A stretch of DNA of 64,000 nucleotides, taken from Aegilops tauschii subsp. strangulata. Taxonomy: Eukaryota; Streptophyta; Magnoliopsida; Poales; Poaceae. Made by a program: the position numbers and the translations under genes. Each line of letters starts with the position of its first letter. The first letter of the stretch is position 1. Positions 53,434-64,000 of this stretch are shown in pieces. Below the pieces are notes generated by a model. That model was given only the letters and a program-made list of their open reading frames with translations, had not been told where the DNA came from and did not search any database. The stretch spans positions 142,740,885 to 142,804,884 of the forward strand of contig NC_053038.3 of assembly GCF_002575655.3 (NCBI RefSeq). Direction: 5' to 3'.

Positions 53434-54866
53434 GAGGAGGACACGACTACCTTGGATACGACCAAAAATATTGCATACATGTATATTTGTGAGGTGATTT
53501 CTAATGCAAATTATGCAATAATTTATTTATGTCATCTAGGACAAAAATACTTCACAGACTTTTGTGCCATGTCTAATTGCAGGTGTATGGGACATTTGTA
53601 CAATCCACATATGAAGATAAGGGAAAAAGAGAAGTTTATGTGCTGTTCAAAAAGTCCTCTCACGTCACTTTTGGGCCAGACCAAGACCGCTTCCGGATGC
53701 CCACATTTATCAATACTTCATATATATTTGCAACATTTAGATTGCTTTATCATATTCTTGCTTGTTTTTTTGATTGCTTGCAGGAATAGACCTTCGTGGT
53801 CAGGTTGATCGTGCTCCGGCGTGGTCGGTAACCTCTCGGAGTTGGTTTAGCGATTTCGAAGGCGCAATGTCATGCACGTTTTTAGTCGGATCGTCAAAGT
53901 CATCTCCAACAAATCGATAGTTATCATCTCATAGAAAGATCGGGACACCGTCCCGATGACTTTGACGATCCGACTACAGACATGCACGACATTGCGCCTT
54001 AGCAATCGCTAAACCAACTCCGAGAAGTTATTGACCACGCCGGACCACGATCAAACTGACCACGAAGGTCTATTACTGCACGCAATTGAAGAACAAGTAA
54101 GAATATGATAATGCAATCTGAATATTGCCAATATAGATGAAGTATTGATAAAGGTGGGGATCCGGAAGCGGTCTTGGTCTGGTCGTTGGACACAAACGAA
54201 GTACACGAAGTTGCAATGGCTAACTTTTAACTAAACAAATCCCAAGGAAAAAGCTACTAGATAGATCTACTTATATAGGAGCAAGGGTTGGAGGCCAACT
54301 AAGTGGCAGGACGTCCCAAGGCAGCCTAAAACCAACCCTAGGTCATACAAGGCTCATGGCCCAAGTGGAGGTGATGCAACACCTTTGGACTTGTAGTTTG
54401 ACTCGGATTCCTCTGCAACGTCAGATTGTTTCGTCCATAACTCATCGCTCCGGACGAATTTGAAGGTGAATCCAATTGTGAGTGAAAGTGCACAAAATAT
54501 ACTTTCCAACAAAAAAGGAATCACCAATTCAGAGTCCGTATGAAAGAGTTATTGGCGTTTTGGTTCAGGTATGTCTGTGCAGTCCGAATCTGAATCCAGA
54601 ACATGAGAGACTTGGACTCTATCTTCTCTTGGCTCAAAAGTGACGTGAGAGGACTTTTTGAACACATAAACTTCTCTTTTCCCTTATCTTCATATGTGGA
54701 TTTTACAAATGTCCCATACACCTGCAATTAGACATGGCACAAAAGTTTGTGAAGTATTTTTGTCCTGGATGACATAAATAAATTATTGCATAATTTTCAT
54801 TAGAAATCACCTCACAAATATACATGTATGCAATATTTTTGGTCATATCCAAGGTAGTCATGTCCT
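53434..54866. repeat. Imperfect fold-back of a Gypsy LTR
   Basis: The plus-strand arm 53434-53904 (GAGGAGGACACGACTACC ... GTCGGATCGTCAAAGTCATC) is matched in inverse orientation by 53955-54866. The spacer of 50 bp contains GGGACACCGTCCC (53942-53954). The right arm has about 460 bp (roughly 54190-54650) absent from the left, including the LTR TATA box CTATATAAG (minus strand, about 54268-54277). Arms also differ by scattered substitutions. Frames such as 53329-53808 are shadows. Confidence 0.8.
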
Positions 54867-55498
54867 CATCAATCAATCTCAGAACATAATGGATACTAGG
54901 GATCAAGCCCTAACAAAACTAACTCGATTACATGATGAATCTCATCCAGCTCCTCACCGACCAGCGAGCCTACGTCACTCCCGGTGGAGAGCATCATGGA
55001 ATTGGCGATGTAGAAGGGTTGGTGATGACGAAGATCGAAGATCCCCCTCTCCGGAGCCCCAAACGGACTCTAGATCTGTCCTCCCAATAAAGAACAGGAT
55101 GTGGCGGCGGCTCCGTCTCGTGAAACACGATAATTCTTTCTCCCTGATTTTTTTCTCCAAATATGTGATTTTATAGTATCAGGGTTGGAGTCTATGGGGC
55201 CACCAGGTGGGGACAGCCCACCTGGGCGTGCCTGGATGGGGGGCGCCCTGGTGGGTTGTGCCCACCCAGGTGCCCCCCTCCGGTGGTTCTTGGCTCCAGA
55301 AATTCTTATTTATTGAATAAAAAATCCTCGCAAAGTTTCTTTCCAATCCGAGAACTTTTATTTCTGCACAAAAACAACACCATGGTAGTTCTGCTGAAAA
55401 CAGCGTCAGTCCGGGTTAGTTTCATTCAAATCATGCAAATTAGAGTCCAAAACAGGAGGAAAAGTGTTAGGAAAAGTAGATACGACGGAGATCTATCA
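54867..55498 (-). repeat. LTR fragment, Sabrina-like, minus orientation
   Basis: From CATCAATCTCAGAACATAATGG to GGAGATCTATCA (complement TGATAGATCTCCGTCGTATC). This is the 5' ~0.63 kb of an Athila-type LTR in minus orientation, truncated at 54866. GC-rich inverted repeat CACCAGGTGGGGACAGCCCACCTGG near 55200. Family name from memory. Confidence 0.6.
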
Positions 55499-55499
55499 G

Positions 55500-55933
55500 C
55501 CGTCAAGGGGGACAAGAGCAAGGAAGCTACGGGAGTTCAAGCCTCAGCAGTAGGGCAGGCTGTGCCAGCAGAAGAAGAAGAGCATATCCTTCAACCATAG
55601 TATGATTATCTTACCCCTACTGAAATTGAAGCCTTTAGGACCATTGAAACGGTTCGTGTGCAAAATAAATATCTTACTCGTGAAAATATTCTGTTGCAAG
55701 AGCACATCATCGCCCTCTGAAGCATCATTCGTAGATTGGAGTACCTCCTGAGTTTGAAGCGTGACACTACCTCATCACCACCACCATCATCATCTTCCCC
55801 AACAAAGGAGACTTGTCATGGTATGGGCACTCCCCTTGGCATGTGCCAAGCTTTGGGGAGGTGCCTCGGTATCGTATCACCACCACTATCTTTGCCTTTA
55901 TCTATTTTAGTTCAATCTTTAGTTATCCTATGA
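55500..55933 (+). pseudogene. Extra-gene remnant of the plus-strand Athila element
   Basis: Broken frames: AVGQAVPAEEEEHILQP, then a stop, TPTEIEAFRTIETVRVQNKY, LTRENILLQEHIIAL, a TGA, SIIRRLEYLLSLKRDTTSSP, and finally GTPLGMCQALGRCLGIVSPP. The last piece matches the sequence just past the end of the 37502-37834 gene, so both derive from one longer ancestral gene with a helical body. Function unknown. Confidence 0.5.
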
Positions 55934-57392
55934 TTTAGTTGAATAAAAGTTTAGTTTGATCCTTTCTTTTCGAGTGCTTGCTTAGTGATCTATCTTTCTA
56001 TGTAACCGTGTGTGAGATATATAATAAAGAGTAGTTTGAGTTTTTGTTTCTTTACTCTTTTGTTCCAATAAAAGAAAGGAAAATAAATGAAAAAGATCAT
56101 ATGCTAATCTTATAATAATTAATGGCATCACATAAGGAAAAGTATAAGTGGTAAAATTTATTGGAGATTGACAAACATAGCATTGGTCAATGCAATTCAT
56201 AAAAGAATTAGTAAGGGAAGAGAAGATTCACATGCAAATACACTATCTTGGACACCTTCTGTGATTGTGAGCCCCCATCAAATTATCATATGCCAAAATT
56301 GTTTATGTTGGACAAGGAAGACAACGTAATGATTTATGTTTGTTCATATTCACATAGAAGTTATATTGTCATAGATCCTTCAACATGTGGTGCTTGCTCA
56401 ATATATTTGCTAGCCAAAAACTCCGCACTAAGTAGAGATACTACTTGTGCATCCAAAAACCCTTAAACCCAAAATCTTATTTTGAGAGTCCACCATACCT
56501 ACCTATGGATTGAGTGAGGTCCTTCAAGTAACTTGTCATCGGTGCAATAAGGCAATAAAAATTGCTTTTAAATGTGTTGGATCATTTAGTGTAAGAGAAA
56601 ATTGAGCGTTGTACGAACTTGTGATGGCAAAGTAATAAAAGCGACGGACTACATAATAAAGGTTGCTATCATAAGGGGCAATATAATGTGACGTTCTTTT
56701 GCATTAAGGGATTTGGCATCCAAATAAAAAGCGCATGGCAACCTCTGCTTCCCTCTGTGAAGGGCCTATCTTTTACTTTTATGCATTTTCATTTATGTAA
56801 GAGTCAAAGTATTCTTCCCTATTCCTTTTTATTTTCTCTTTTTGCAAACGTCATGTGGCGAGGAAAGATCTAGGCACATATATCCAGTTGGATGTGAATG
56901 AGCATGAGTTATTATTGTTGACATCACCCTTGAGGTGAATACGTTGGGAGGCGAAACTATAAGCCCCTATCTTCCTATGTGTCCATTTGAAACTTTTTGC
57001 TCATGGGTATGAGGTGAGTGTTAGCAATCATAGAAGATTATATGATGGTTGAGTATGTGGACTTGCCTAAAGGCTCCGATATGAGACCCTTCCTAAAAAT
57101 ATGATGAATTGTAGTTGCAAAGTTGACTGAGAACATAGTTTGTTGGTTTTCAATAAGGTTTATGCTTTATACTTCAATGTTGTGATGAATTGTTACTTGT
57201 TCATGAGAAGTTATATGATAAAAGTTTTGTGATAAAGTTTTATATTAAAGTTCTTTGTTGTTATAATAATAAGCATGATGCTTCTATGTATGTATTTTGT
57301 TTTTATCGACACCTCTCTCTCTAAGCATGTGGGCATGTTTTTCGATATCGGTTTTTCGCTTGAGGACAAGCGAAGTCTAAGCTTGGGGGGGT

Positions 57393-58838
57393 TGATACGT
57401 CCATTTTGCATCATGTTTTCCTACATTTATTTAGGATGTTTTTATGCATAATAATGTTTTATGGACTAATTCTAATGCCTTTTCTCTCATAATATGCAAG
57501 GTTTACACAAGGAGGGAGAATGCCGGCAACTGGAATTCTAGACCTGAAAAAGCTACGTCAGAGTTACCTATTTTGCACATCTCCAAATGAGCTGAAAATT
57601 TATGGAGAATTGTTTTCGAATATATAAAAAATACTGGAGCAAATAACTACCGGAGGGGGCCACCCTGGTGAGCACGTCGGCCCACCTCCGGTGCCCATCT
57701 TCCGGTATATAGGTCATTTTGACCTAGAAAAAATAAGAGGAGGACTTTCGGGACGAAGCGCCGCCGTCTCTAGGCGGAACTTGGGCAGGAGCACTTTTGC
57801 CCTCCGACGGAGCGGCTCCGCCGGGGGAACTTCCCTCCTGGAGGGGGAAATCATCGTCATCGTCATCACCAACAACCCTCTCATCTTTGGGAGGGAAATC
57901 TCCATCAACATCTTCAACAGCACCATCTCTCAAACCCTAGTTCATCTCTTGTGTTCAATCTTTGTACCAGAACCTCAGATTGGTACTTGTGGTTGACTAG
58001 TAGCTAGTGTTGATTACATCTCGTAGTTGATTACTATATGGTTTATTTGGTGGAAGATTATATGTTCAGATCCATTATGCTATTTAATACCCCTCTGTCT
58101 TGAGCATGATTATCATTTGTGAGTAGTTACTTTTGTTCTTGAGGTCACGGGAGAAGTCATGCAAGTAATCATGTGAACTTGATATGTGTTCGATATTCTG
58201 ATGATATGTATGTTGTGATTCCCTTAGTGGTGTCATGTGAATGTCGACTACATGGAACTTCACCATATTTGGGCCTAAGGGAATGCATTGTGGAGTAGTT
58301 ATTAGATGTTGGGTTGCTAGAGTGACAGAAGCTTAAACCCTAGTTTATGCGCTACTTCATAAGGGACCGATTTGGATCCAAAAGTTTAATGCTATGGTTA
58401 GATTTTATCTTAATACTTTTCTCGTAGTTGCGAATGCTTGCAAGGGGGTTAATCATAAGTAAGAGGTTTGTTCAAGTAAGAACAGCACCTAAGCACCGGT
58501 CCACCCACATATCAAATTATCAAAGTAGCGAACACGAATCAAACCAATGTGATGAAAGTGATATGGTGAAATTCCCATGTACCCTCAAGAACGCTTTGCC
58601 TATTATAAGAACCTGTTTTGGCCTGTCCTTTGCCATAAAAGGATTGGGCTAAATTGCTGCACTTTATCTATCATTACCGTTACTTGCTCGTTACAAATTA
58701 TCTTGCTATCAAACTACTTGTTACCGACTATTTCAGTGCTTGCTGAAAACCACTTGTCATTTCCTTTTGCTCCTCGTTGGGTTTGACAATCTTACTTATC
58801 GAAAGGACTATGATTGATCCCCTATACTTGTGGGTCAT
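57393..58838 (+). repeat. 3' LTR of plus-strand Athila element
   Basis: TGATACGTCCATTTTGCATCATG to CCCTATACTTGTGGGTCAT. The terminal CA expected after GTCATC is missing, so the LTR end is truncated at the junction with Copia LTR sequence. Confidence 0.85.
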
Positions 58839-59953
58839 AAGCTATCAAACGTCACTTCATAACTGGGTGATCATAAAGGTGCTCTACAGGTATCTCCGAA
58901 GGTGTCTATTGAGTTGGCATGGATCGAGATTGGGATTTGTCACTCCGTATGACAGAGAGGTATCTCTGGGCCCTCTCGGTAATACAACATTACAAGAAGC
59001 TTGCAAGCAAAGTGACTAAGGAGTTATTTACAAGATGACATATTACGGAACGAGTAAAGAGACTTGCTGGTAACGAGATTGAACTAGGTATGGAGATACC
59101 GACCATCGAATCTCGGGCAAGTTGACGATATAGTATTATATGAGTTATATATGTTGGTGACCGAATGTTGTTCGGAGTCCCGGATGAGATCACAGACATG
59201 ACGAGGAGCTCCGGAATGGTCCGGAGGTAAAGATTGATATATAGGATGATATGGTTAAGCCAAGGGGAAAATCTCACGAGGCTTTAGGTCGGTGCACAAA
59301 GGAGTTGTATGGAAGGCAGGGGTTAGACGCCAGGGTTCATGACGTATACCCCTGGGATGGACGCCGGAGTCCGTGGCGTCTACGTAAACGTCGGGAACTA
59401 TGGCATTTAGCCCTGGAGTCCGAGATGGACTCATCTTTCCGTTCCAAGCCGACTTTGGGGAGGCCTCCTTTCCAAGTTACGACCCCGGGGCTCAACATAT
59501 AAATAGAGGAGCAGGGCTAGCCCCTAGAACACAACTTTTTGAGCCTCCTCTAGTTGGTCCTAGTTGACTAATTAGAGCTAGCCCTAGCTACCTCTAATCC
59601 TCATAATTAGAAGCCCAGTGTGGTTCTAATCTCCTCCCTCTAGTTCACCACCACCATCACCACACCGTCGTGCTGTCGGAACTCATCTACTACTTTGCCC
59701 CTCTTGTTGGATCAAGAAGGCGGGGACGTCATCGAGCTGAACGTGTGCTGAACGCGGAGGTGTCGTACGTTTGGTGCTTGATTGGAACGGATCGTGAAGG
59801 AGTACGACTACATCAACCGCGCTGATAAATGCTTCCTCTTAGCGATCTACAAGGGTATGTAGATGCTCTCCCCTCTCGTAGATATGCATCTCACTGGATA
59901 GATCTTGCGTGTGCGTAGAATTGTTTTTGTTTTCTATGCAACGTTTCCCAACA
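58839..59953 (+). repeat. Truncated 5' LTR of the plus-strand Copia
   Basis: Begins mid-LTR at AAGCTATCAAACGTCAC and ends ACGTTTCCCAACA. TATA box TATAAATA at 59498-59505 followed by a leader of about 450 bp. Confidence 0.75.
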
Positions 59954-61224
59954 ATAGCATCATGAGCCAGGTCTATGCGTAGATGATATGCACGAGTAGA
60001 AGACAAAGGAGTTGTGGGCAATGATGTTCATATTGCTTGCCACCTATGTCTTATTTTGATTCGGCGGTATTGTGGGATGAAGCGGCTCGGACGAACCTTA
60101 CATGTCCACGTACCTGAGACCGGTTCCACCGATTAACATGCAACTTGTTTTGCATAAAGGCGGCTGGCGGGTGTCTATTTCTCCCACTTTAGTTGAATCT
60201 AATTTGACTACGACGGTCCTTGCAGAAGGTTAAATAGCAACTTGATAATCACCATTGTGGTTTTGCGTAGTTAAGAACGGTTCTTTCTAGTTGTCCGTTG
60301 CAGCCACTTAAAACTTGCAACAACAAAGTAGAAGACATCTAACTTGTTTTGCAGGGCATGTTGTGATGTGATATGGTCAAGACATGATATGATATATGTT
60401 GATGTATGAGATGATGATGTTTTGTAATAAGTTCACGACTTGCATTTCAGTGAGTACGACAACTGGCAGGAGCCTTAGGGTTGTATTTAATTATTGTATG
60501 ACCTGCGTGTCAATCACTAAGCGCCATGTAATTGATTTACTTTATCGCTATGCATTAGCAATAGTTGTAGAAATAATAGTTGGCGAGATGACCCCGACGC
60601 AACGATGGAGATCAAGGTGTCGTGCCGGTGACGATGGAGATCATGTCGTTGCTTTGGAGATGGAGATCAAAAAGTACAAGATGATGATGGCCATATCATG
60701 TCACATATTGTGATTGTATGTGATGTTTATCCTTTATGCATCTTATTTTGCTTAGAATGACAGTAGCATTATAAGATGATCCCTTCACTTAATTTCAAGA
60801 TAAAAGTGTTCTCCCCGAGAATGCACCGTTGCCAAAGTTCGTCATTTCGAAGCACCTCATGATGATTAGGTGTGATAGATTCTATGCTCACATAGAACGG
60901 GTGCAAGCCGGTTTTGCACATGCAGAATACTTGGGTTAAACTTGATGAGCCTAGCATGTACAGGCATGGTCTCGGAACACTGGAGACCGAAAGGTCGAAC
61001 GTGAGTCATACAGTAGATATGATCAACATGGATATATTCACCATTGAAAACTACCCCATCTCACATGATGATCGGACATGGGTTAGTTGATTTGGATCAT
61101 GTTTAACTTAGACAACTTGAGGGATGTTGATTTAAGTGGGAGTTCATTAGTAATTTGCTTAATTGAACTAAAATTTATCATGAACTTAGTCCTGATAGTT
61201 TTTGCAAACCTATGTTGTAGATCA

Positions 61225-61752
61225 ATGGCCCGTGCTACTGTTCCCTTGAATTTTAATGCGTTCCTAGAGAAAGCTAAGTTGAAAGATGATGGTAGCAACT
61301 ACACGAACTAGGTCTGTAACTTGAGAATTATCCTCATTGCTGCACAGAAGAATTATGTCCTTGATGCACCGCTAGGTGACAGACCTGCTGCAGGAGCTGA
61401 TGCACACGCTATGAACGCCTTACAGGCTCGATCTGATGACTACTCGGTAGGTCAACGTGCCATGCTTTAGGGCTTGGAACCGGGACTTCAAAAGCGTTCT
61501 GAACGCCATGGAGCATATGAGATGTTCCAAGAGCTGAAATTGATATTTCAAGCTAATGCCCGGGTTGAGAGATATGAAGTCTCCAACAAGTTCTTTAGCT
61601 GTAAGATGCAGGAGAATAGTTCTGTTAGTGAACACATACTCAAAATGTCTGGGTACCACAACCACTTGACTCAGCTGGGAATTGATCTTCCAGTTGAGAG
61701 TGTTATTGATAGAGTCCTTTAGTCACTGCCACCAAGCTACAAAGGCTTCGTG
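61225..61752 (+). pseudogene. Copia gag with three TAG stops
   Basis: ATG 61225 opens MARATVPLNFNAFLEKAKLK, the same gag as at 49112. In one frame it runs to SYKGFV at about 61752, broken by TAG at 61309-61311, at about 61468-61470 and at 61720-61722. SERHGAYEMFQELKLIFQAN and SVSEHILKMSGYHNHLTQLG are recognisable. After 61752 unrelated sequence starts. Confidence 0.8.
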
Positions 61753-62248
61753 TGTTGCAATACGCCAAATTGCATGGCCACGCGCTGTGGTAGGTGCCAT
61801 TTGACGGTGTACATGCATATCAGCAGGACAATGCACCGGAAGAGAAGGTGGTCCCAATCGCACATCTCGTTCAGCTCGAAACCCCAAGCTCTATCGTGGT
61901 ACGACCACCAGTTAACCTATAGAAAGACTATTTAGCAACCATGAAAGTGGTTACATTAAAACTAGCTCGCTCATTGGTATACCTGAAAAGATGTCAGGTT
62001 GTTCAGCTCGTTGGTGAAGGCGTTGTACATCACACTGCCCTTGCCCGAGAAGACTTAACCGCGTCCCAAGAGTATGCGACGTTAGGGCATCGAGCAGTGT
62101 CGCCATCTTCGCCATACTCCGTCCACTCTGTCTGTTGCAGTTTCTCACGACAACCAACCGGCAGCCGCTCCCAACTCCAAATCGAGAGGGCCCAGACACA
62201 CCCACACATCCCAGACGTTTTCTTGGTTCTCTGTGTTGCATCGTCCAA
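61753..62248 (-). pseudogene. Plant mobile domain (PMD, PF10536) gene fragment
   Basis: Minus strand. Exon 61983-62248 follows TTTTTGTTTGTAG and encodes CVWALSIWSWERLPVG, TEWTEYGEDGDTARCPNVAY, SWDAVKS. A one-base shift near 62038 leads to VMYNAFTNELNNLTSF. A GT-AG intron of 66 bp (61917-61982, GTATACC...TCTATAG) joins it to an exon reading VNWWSYHDRAWGFELNEMCD, WDHLLFRCIVLLICMYTVKW, HLPQRVAMQFGVLQ. These are the signatures of the plant mobile domain (aminotransferase-like PMD), found in MAIN/MAIL proteins and in transposons. Truncated at both ends; not functional. Confidence 0.7.
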
Positions 62249-62386
62249 CTACAAACAAAAATTGATGATCATATGACACAATTTAAAGCAGCACAAACAT
62301 ACGTGAGATATATGATGTCTTACCGAACTTTGGGGTACGCGAGGCCGACTGACCCCCAGCTATACCATGCATCCCAGTCGGCCAGG
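62249..62386. other. Upstream intron or flank of the PMD fragment
   Basis: No feature beyond the pyrimidine-rich splice acceptor at 62249-62262 (minus strand). Confidence 0.4.
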
Positions 62387-63081
62387 TGAAGGAAATATGC
62401 CCTAGAAGCAATAATAAAGTTGTTATTTATATTTCCTTATATCATGATAAATGTTTATTATTCATGCTAGAATTGTATTAACCGGAAACTTAGTACATGT
62501 GCGAATACATAGACAAACGGAGTGTCACTAGTATGCCTCTACTTGACTAGCTCGTTAATCAAAGATGATTAAGTTTCCTAACCATGGACAAGAGTTGTCA
62601 TTTGATGAATGGGATCACATCATTAGAGAATGATGTGATTGACTTGACCCATCCGTTAGCTTACCACAACGATCGTTTAGTTTGTTGCTATTGCTTTCTT
62701 CATAACTTATACGTGTTCCTATGACTATGAGATTATGCAACTCCTACCTGAGGAACACTTAGTGTGCTATCAAACGTCAAAACGTAACTGGGTGATTGTA
62801 AAGATGCTCTACAGGTGTCTCCGATGGTGTTTGTTGAGTTGGCATAGATCGAGATTAGGATTTGTCACTCTGATTGTCGGAGAGGTATCTCTGGGCCCTC
62901 TCGGTAATGCACATCACTATAAACCTTGCAAGCAATGTGACTAATGATTTAGTTACAGGATGTTGCATTACGGAATGAGTAAAGAGACTTGCCGGTAACG
63001 AGATTGAACTAGGTATGATGATACCGACGATCGAATCTCGGGCAAGTAACATACCGATGACAAAGGGAACAACATATGTTG
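62387..63081 (+). repeat. Partial Angela-like Copia LTR
   Basis: TGAAGGAAATATGCCCTAGAAG on; same as complement of 45085-44390 and 52071. Broken at 63081 by the next LTR. No polypurine tract precedes it, so it starts a new element or is a solo LTR inserted beside the PMD fragment. Confidence 0.85.
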
Positions 63082-64000
63082 TGTAACGCCCACGATGCGA
63101 CTATATCTCCCACGTGTCGAGGCACGACTTAGAGGCATAACCGCATTGTGGTTTTGTCGCAAGAAGGGTCATCTTCACACAATACCATGTAATGAACAAG
63201 AATGGGATAACGAGAGTTGGCTTACCAACGCCACTTCACACAATACATAAATATAGTTCATACATCATCCAAAAATCCACACATAGACCGACTATGGTCA
63301 AATCCAAATGAAAATAAGATAACCCCAAATGCTAGATCCCCGATTGTCCCAACTGGGCTCCACTACTGATCATCAGGAAAAGAAACATAGTATCGACCAC
63401 GTTCCTCGTCGAACTCCCACTTGAGCTCGGTTGCGTCATCTGCACTGGCATCGTCGGCACCTGCAACTGTTTTGGTAGAATCTGTGAGTCACGAGGACTC
63501 AGCAATCTCACACCTGCGAGATCAAGACTATTTAAGCTTATAGGAAAGGATGGTGTAATGAGGTGGAGCTGCAGCAGGCACTAAGCATATATGGTGGCTA
63601 ACATACGCAAAAGAGAGCGAGAAGAGACGCAACGCAACGGTCGCGAAGCTAGAAATGATCAAGAAGTGATCTTGAAACTACTTACGTTCATGCATAACTC
63701 AAACCGTGTTCACTTCCCGGACTCCGCCGAGAAGAGACCATCACGGCTACACACACGGTTGATGTAGTTTAATTAAATCAAGTGTCAAGTTCTCTACAAC
63801 CGGACATTAACAAATTCCCATCTGCCTCATAACCGCGGGCACGGTTTTCGAAAGATAATACCTTGCAGGGGTGTCCCAACTTAGCCCATTATAAGCTCTC
63901 ACGGTCAACGAAGGATAAACCTTCTCCCGAGAAGACCCGATCAGTCTCAGAATCCCGGTTTACAAGACATTTCGACAATGGTAAAACAAGACCAGCAAAG
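63082..64000 (+). mobile_element. LTR of a further Gypsy-type element, runs off the window
   Basis: TGTAACGCCCACGATGCGAC begins at 63082 with a TG end, inside the Angela-like LTR. The sequence to 64000 has no coding frame and looks like a long LTR common in wheat (family unnamed here). It could be in either orientation; I could not see its end or PPT. Confidence 0.6.

Larger units (their letters stand above)
55499..58838 (+). mobile_element. 3' part of a second Athila-type element, plus strand
   Basis: Contains the end of the small extra gene (about 55500-55930, coiled-coil-like TPTEIEAFRTIETVRVQNKY), the 1.5-kb spacer, polypurine tract GCTTGGGGGGGT and 3' LTR 57393-58838. The rest (gag, pol) is missing on the left, replaced by the LTR fragment ending 55498. 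It mirrors 34239-37834 in opposite orientation. Confidence 0.75.
58839..61752 (+). mobile_element. Truncated Copia element, plus strand
   Basis: Partial LTR (58839-59953), primer site TAGCATCATGAGCCAGG (59955 on), a leader and a dead gag, cut at about 61752. The LTR start is missing. Its LTR is related to, but more GC-rich and diverged from, the Angela-like LTRs at 43371 and 62387. Confidence 0.75.

Noticed and set aside
53329..53808. 159-codon frame and its inverted relatives
   Set aside because: Lies in the LTR and its fold-back; no protein domain, explained as LTR sequence.
61951..62241. 96-codon minus-strand frame beginning MQHREPRK
   Set aside because: Wrong frame of the PMD exon; the PMD frame and splice sites explain this sequence.
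1..64000. tRNA or rRNA genes
   Set aside because: No cloverleaf with internal promoter boxes or rRNA stretches were noticed; primer sites are only 12-18 bp complements.

Overview
This window looks like nuclear DNA of a Triticeae grass (wheat, Aegilops or barley type). It is almost entirely nested LTR retrotransposons with a few decayed gene fragments between them. The evidence is the BARE/Angela-like Copia LTRs, the Athila-lineage Gypsy LTRs running TGATACGTCC to GTGGGTCATCA, the TGAGGGAGTCCTGG Tat-lineage LTR, plant-type GT-AG introns, and the mix of GC-rich gene islands with AT-rich intergenic sequence. Family names here come from memory and were not checked against a repeat database. I see no intact host gene.

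Layout. (1) 1-9236 is a low-copy-looking stretch. It holds a broken 3'-5' exonuclease gene (minus strand), a short orphan gene with a TATA box, a Pro/Val-rich pseudogene, a five-copy 0.5-kb tandem repeat (4325-6650), an Ala-rich helical pseudogene, a small orphan reading frame and a three-copy 0.23-kb repeat. (2) 9237-30934 is a full-length Gypsy element of the Tat lineage with 1.16-kb LTRs and a 5-bp target duplication (gaacc/ggacc). A second complete Tat element (10573-21208) sits inside its gag. That inner element has its own integrase interrupted by about 640 bp of foreign DNA that begins with plastid atpA sequence. Each Tat element carries a different antisense gene between integrase and 3' LTR: a spliced PF04195-like gene in the inner one and a B3-domain gene in the outer one. 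(3) 30935-34238 resumes the interrupted host sequence: three exons of a B3-domain pseudogene, a possible CACTA terminus, an exon remnant and a GGCC-rich short-period repeat. (4) 34239-43370 is an Athila-type Gypsy element on the minus strand with a truncated 5' LTR. (5) 43371-52071 is a minus-strand Angela-like Copia element whose two flanks do not match. (6) 52072-54866 is a gag-bearing, pol-less Gypsy derivative ending in an imperfect fold-back of its LTR. (7) 54867-58838 has an LTR fragment and the 3' part of a second Athila-type element (plus). (8) 58839-64000 has a truncated Copia with a dead gag, a plant-mobile-domain pseudogene fragment, a partial Angela-like LTR and, inserted into it, an LTR that runs off the window.

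How it fits together. The nesting gives a relative time order: host B3 gene, then outer Tat (LTRs about 6% different by my eye count), then inner Tat (about 3%), then the organellar insert. All gag and pol genes carry stops or frameshifts, so none looks autonomous now. The most interesting signals are the two antisense genes, each with a TATA-like box about 75 bp upstream of its ATG but encoding unrelated proteins; a B3 gene fragment interrupted by an element that itself carries a B3-domain gene; the organelle-derived filler in the inner integrase; the fold-back LTR; and the plant-mobile-domain fragment.
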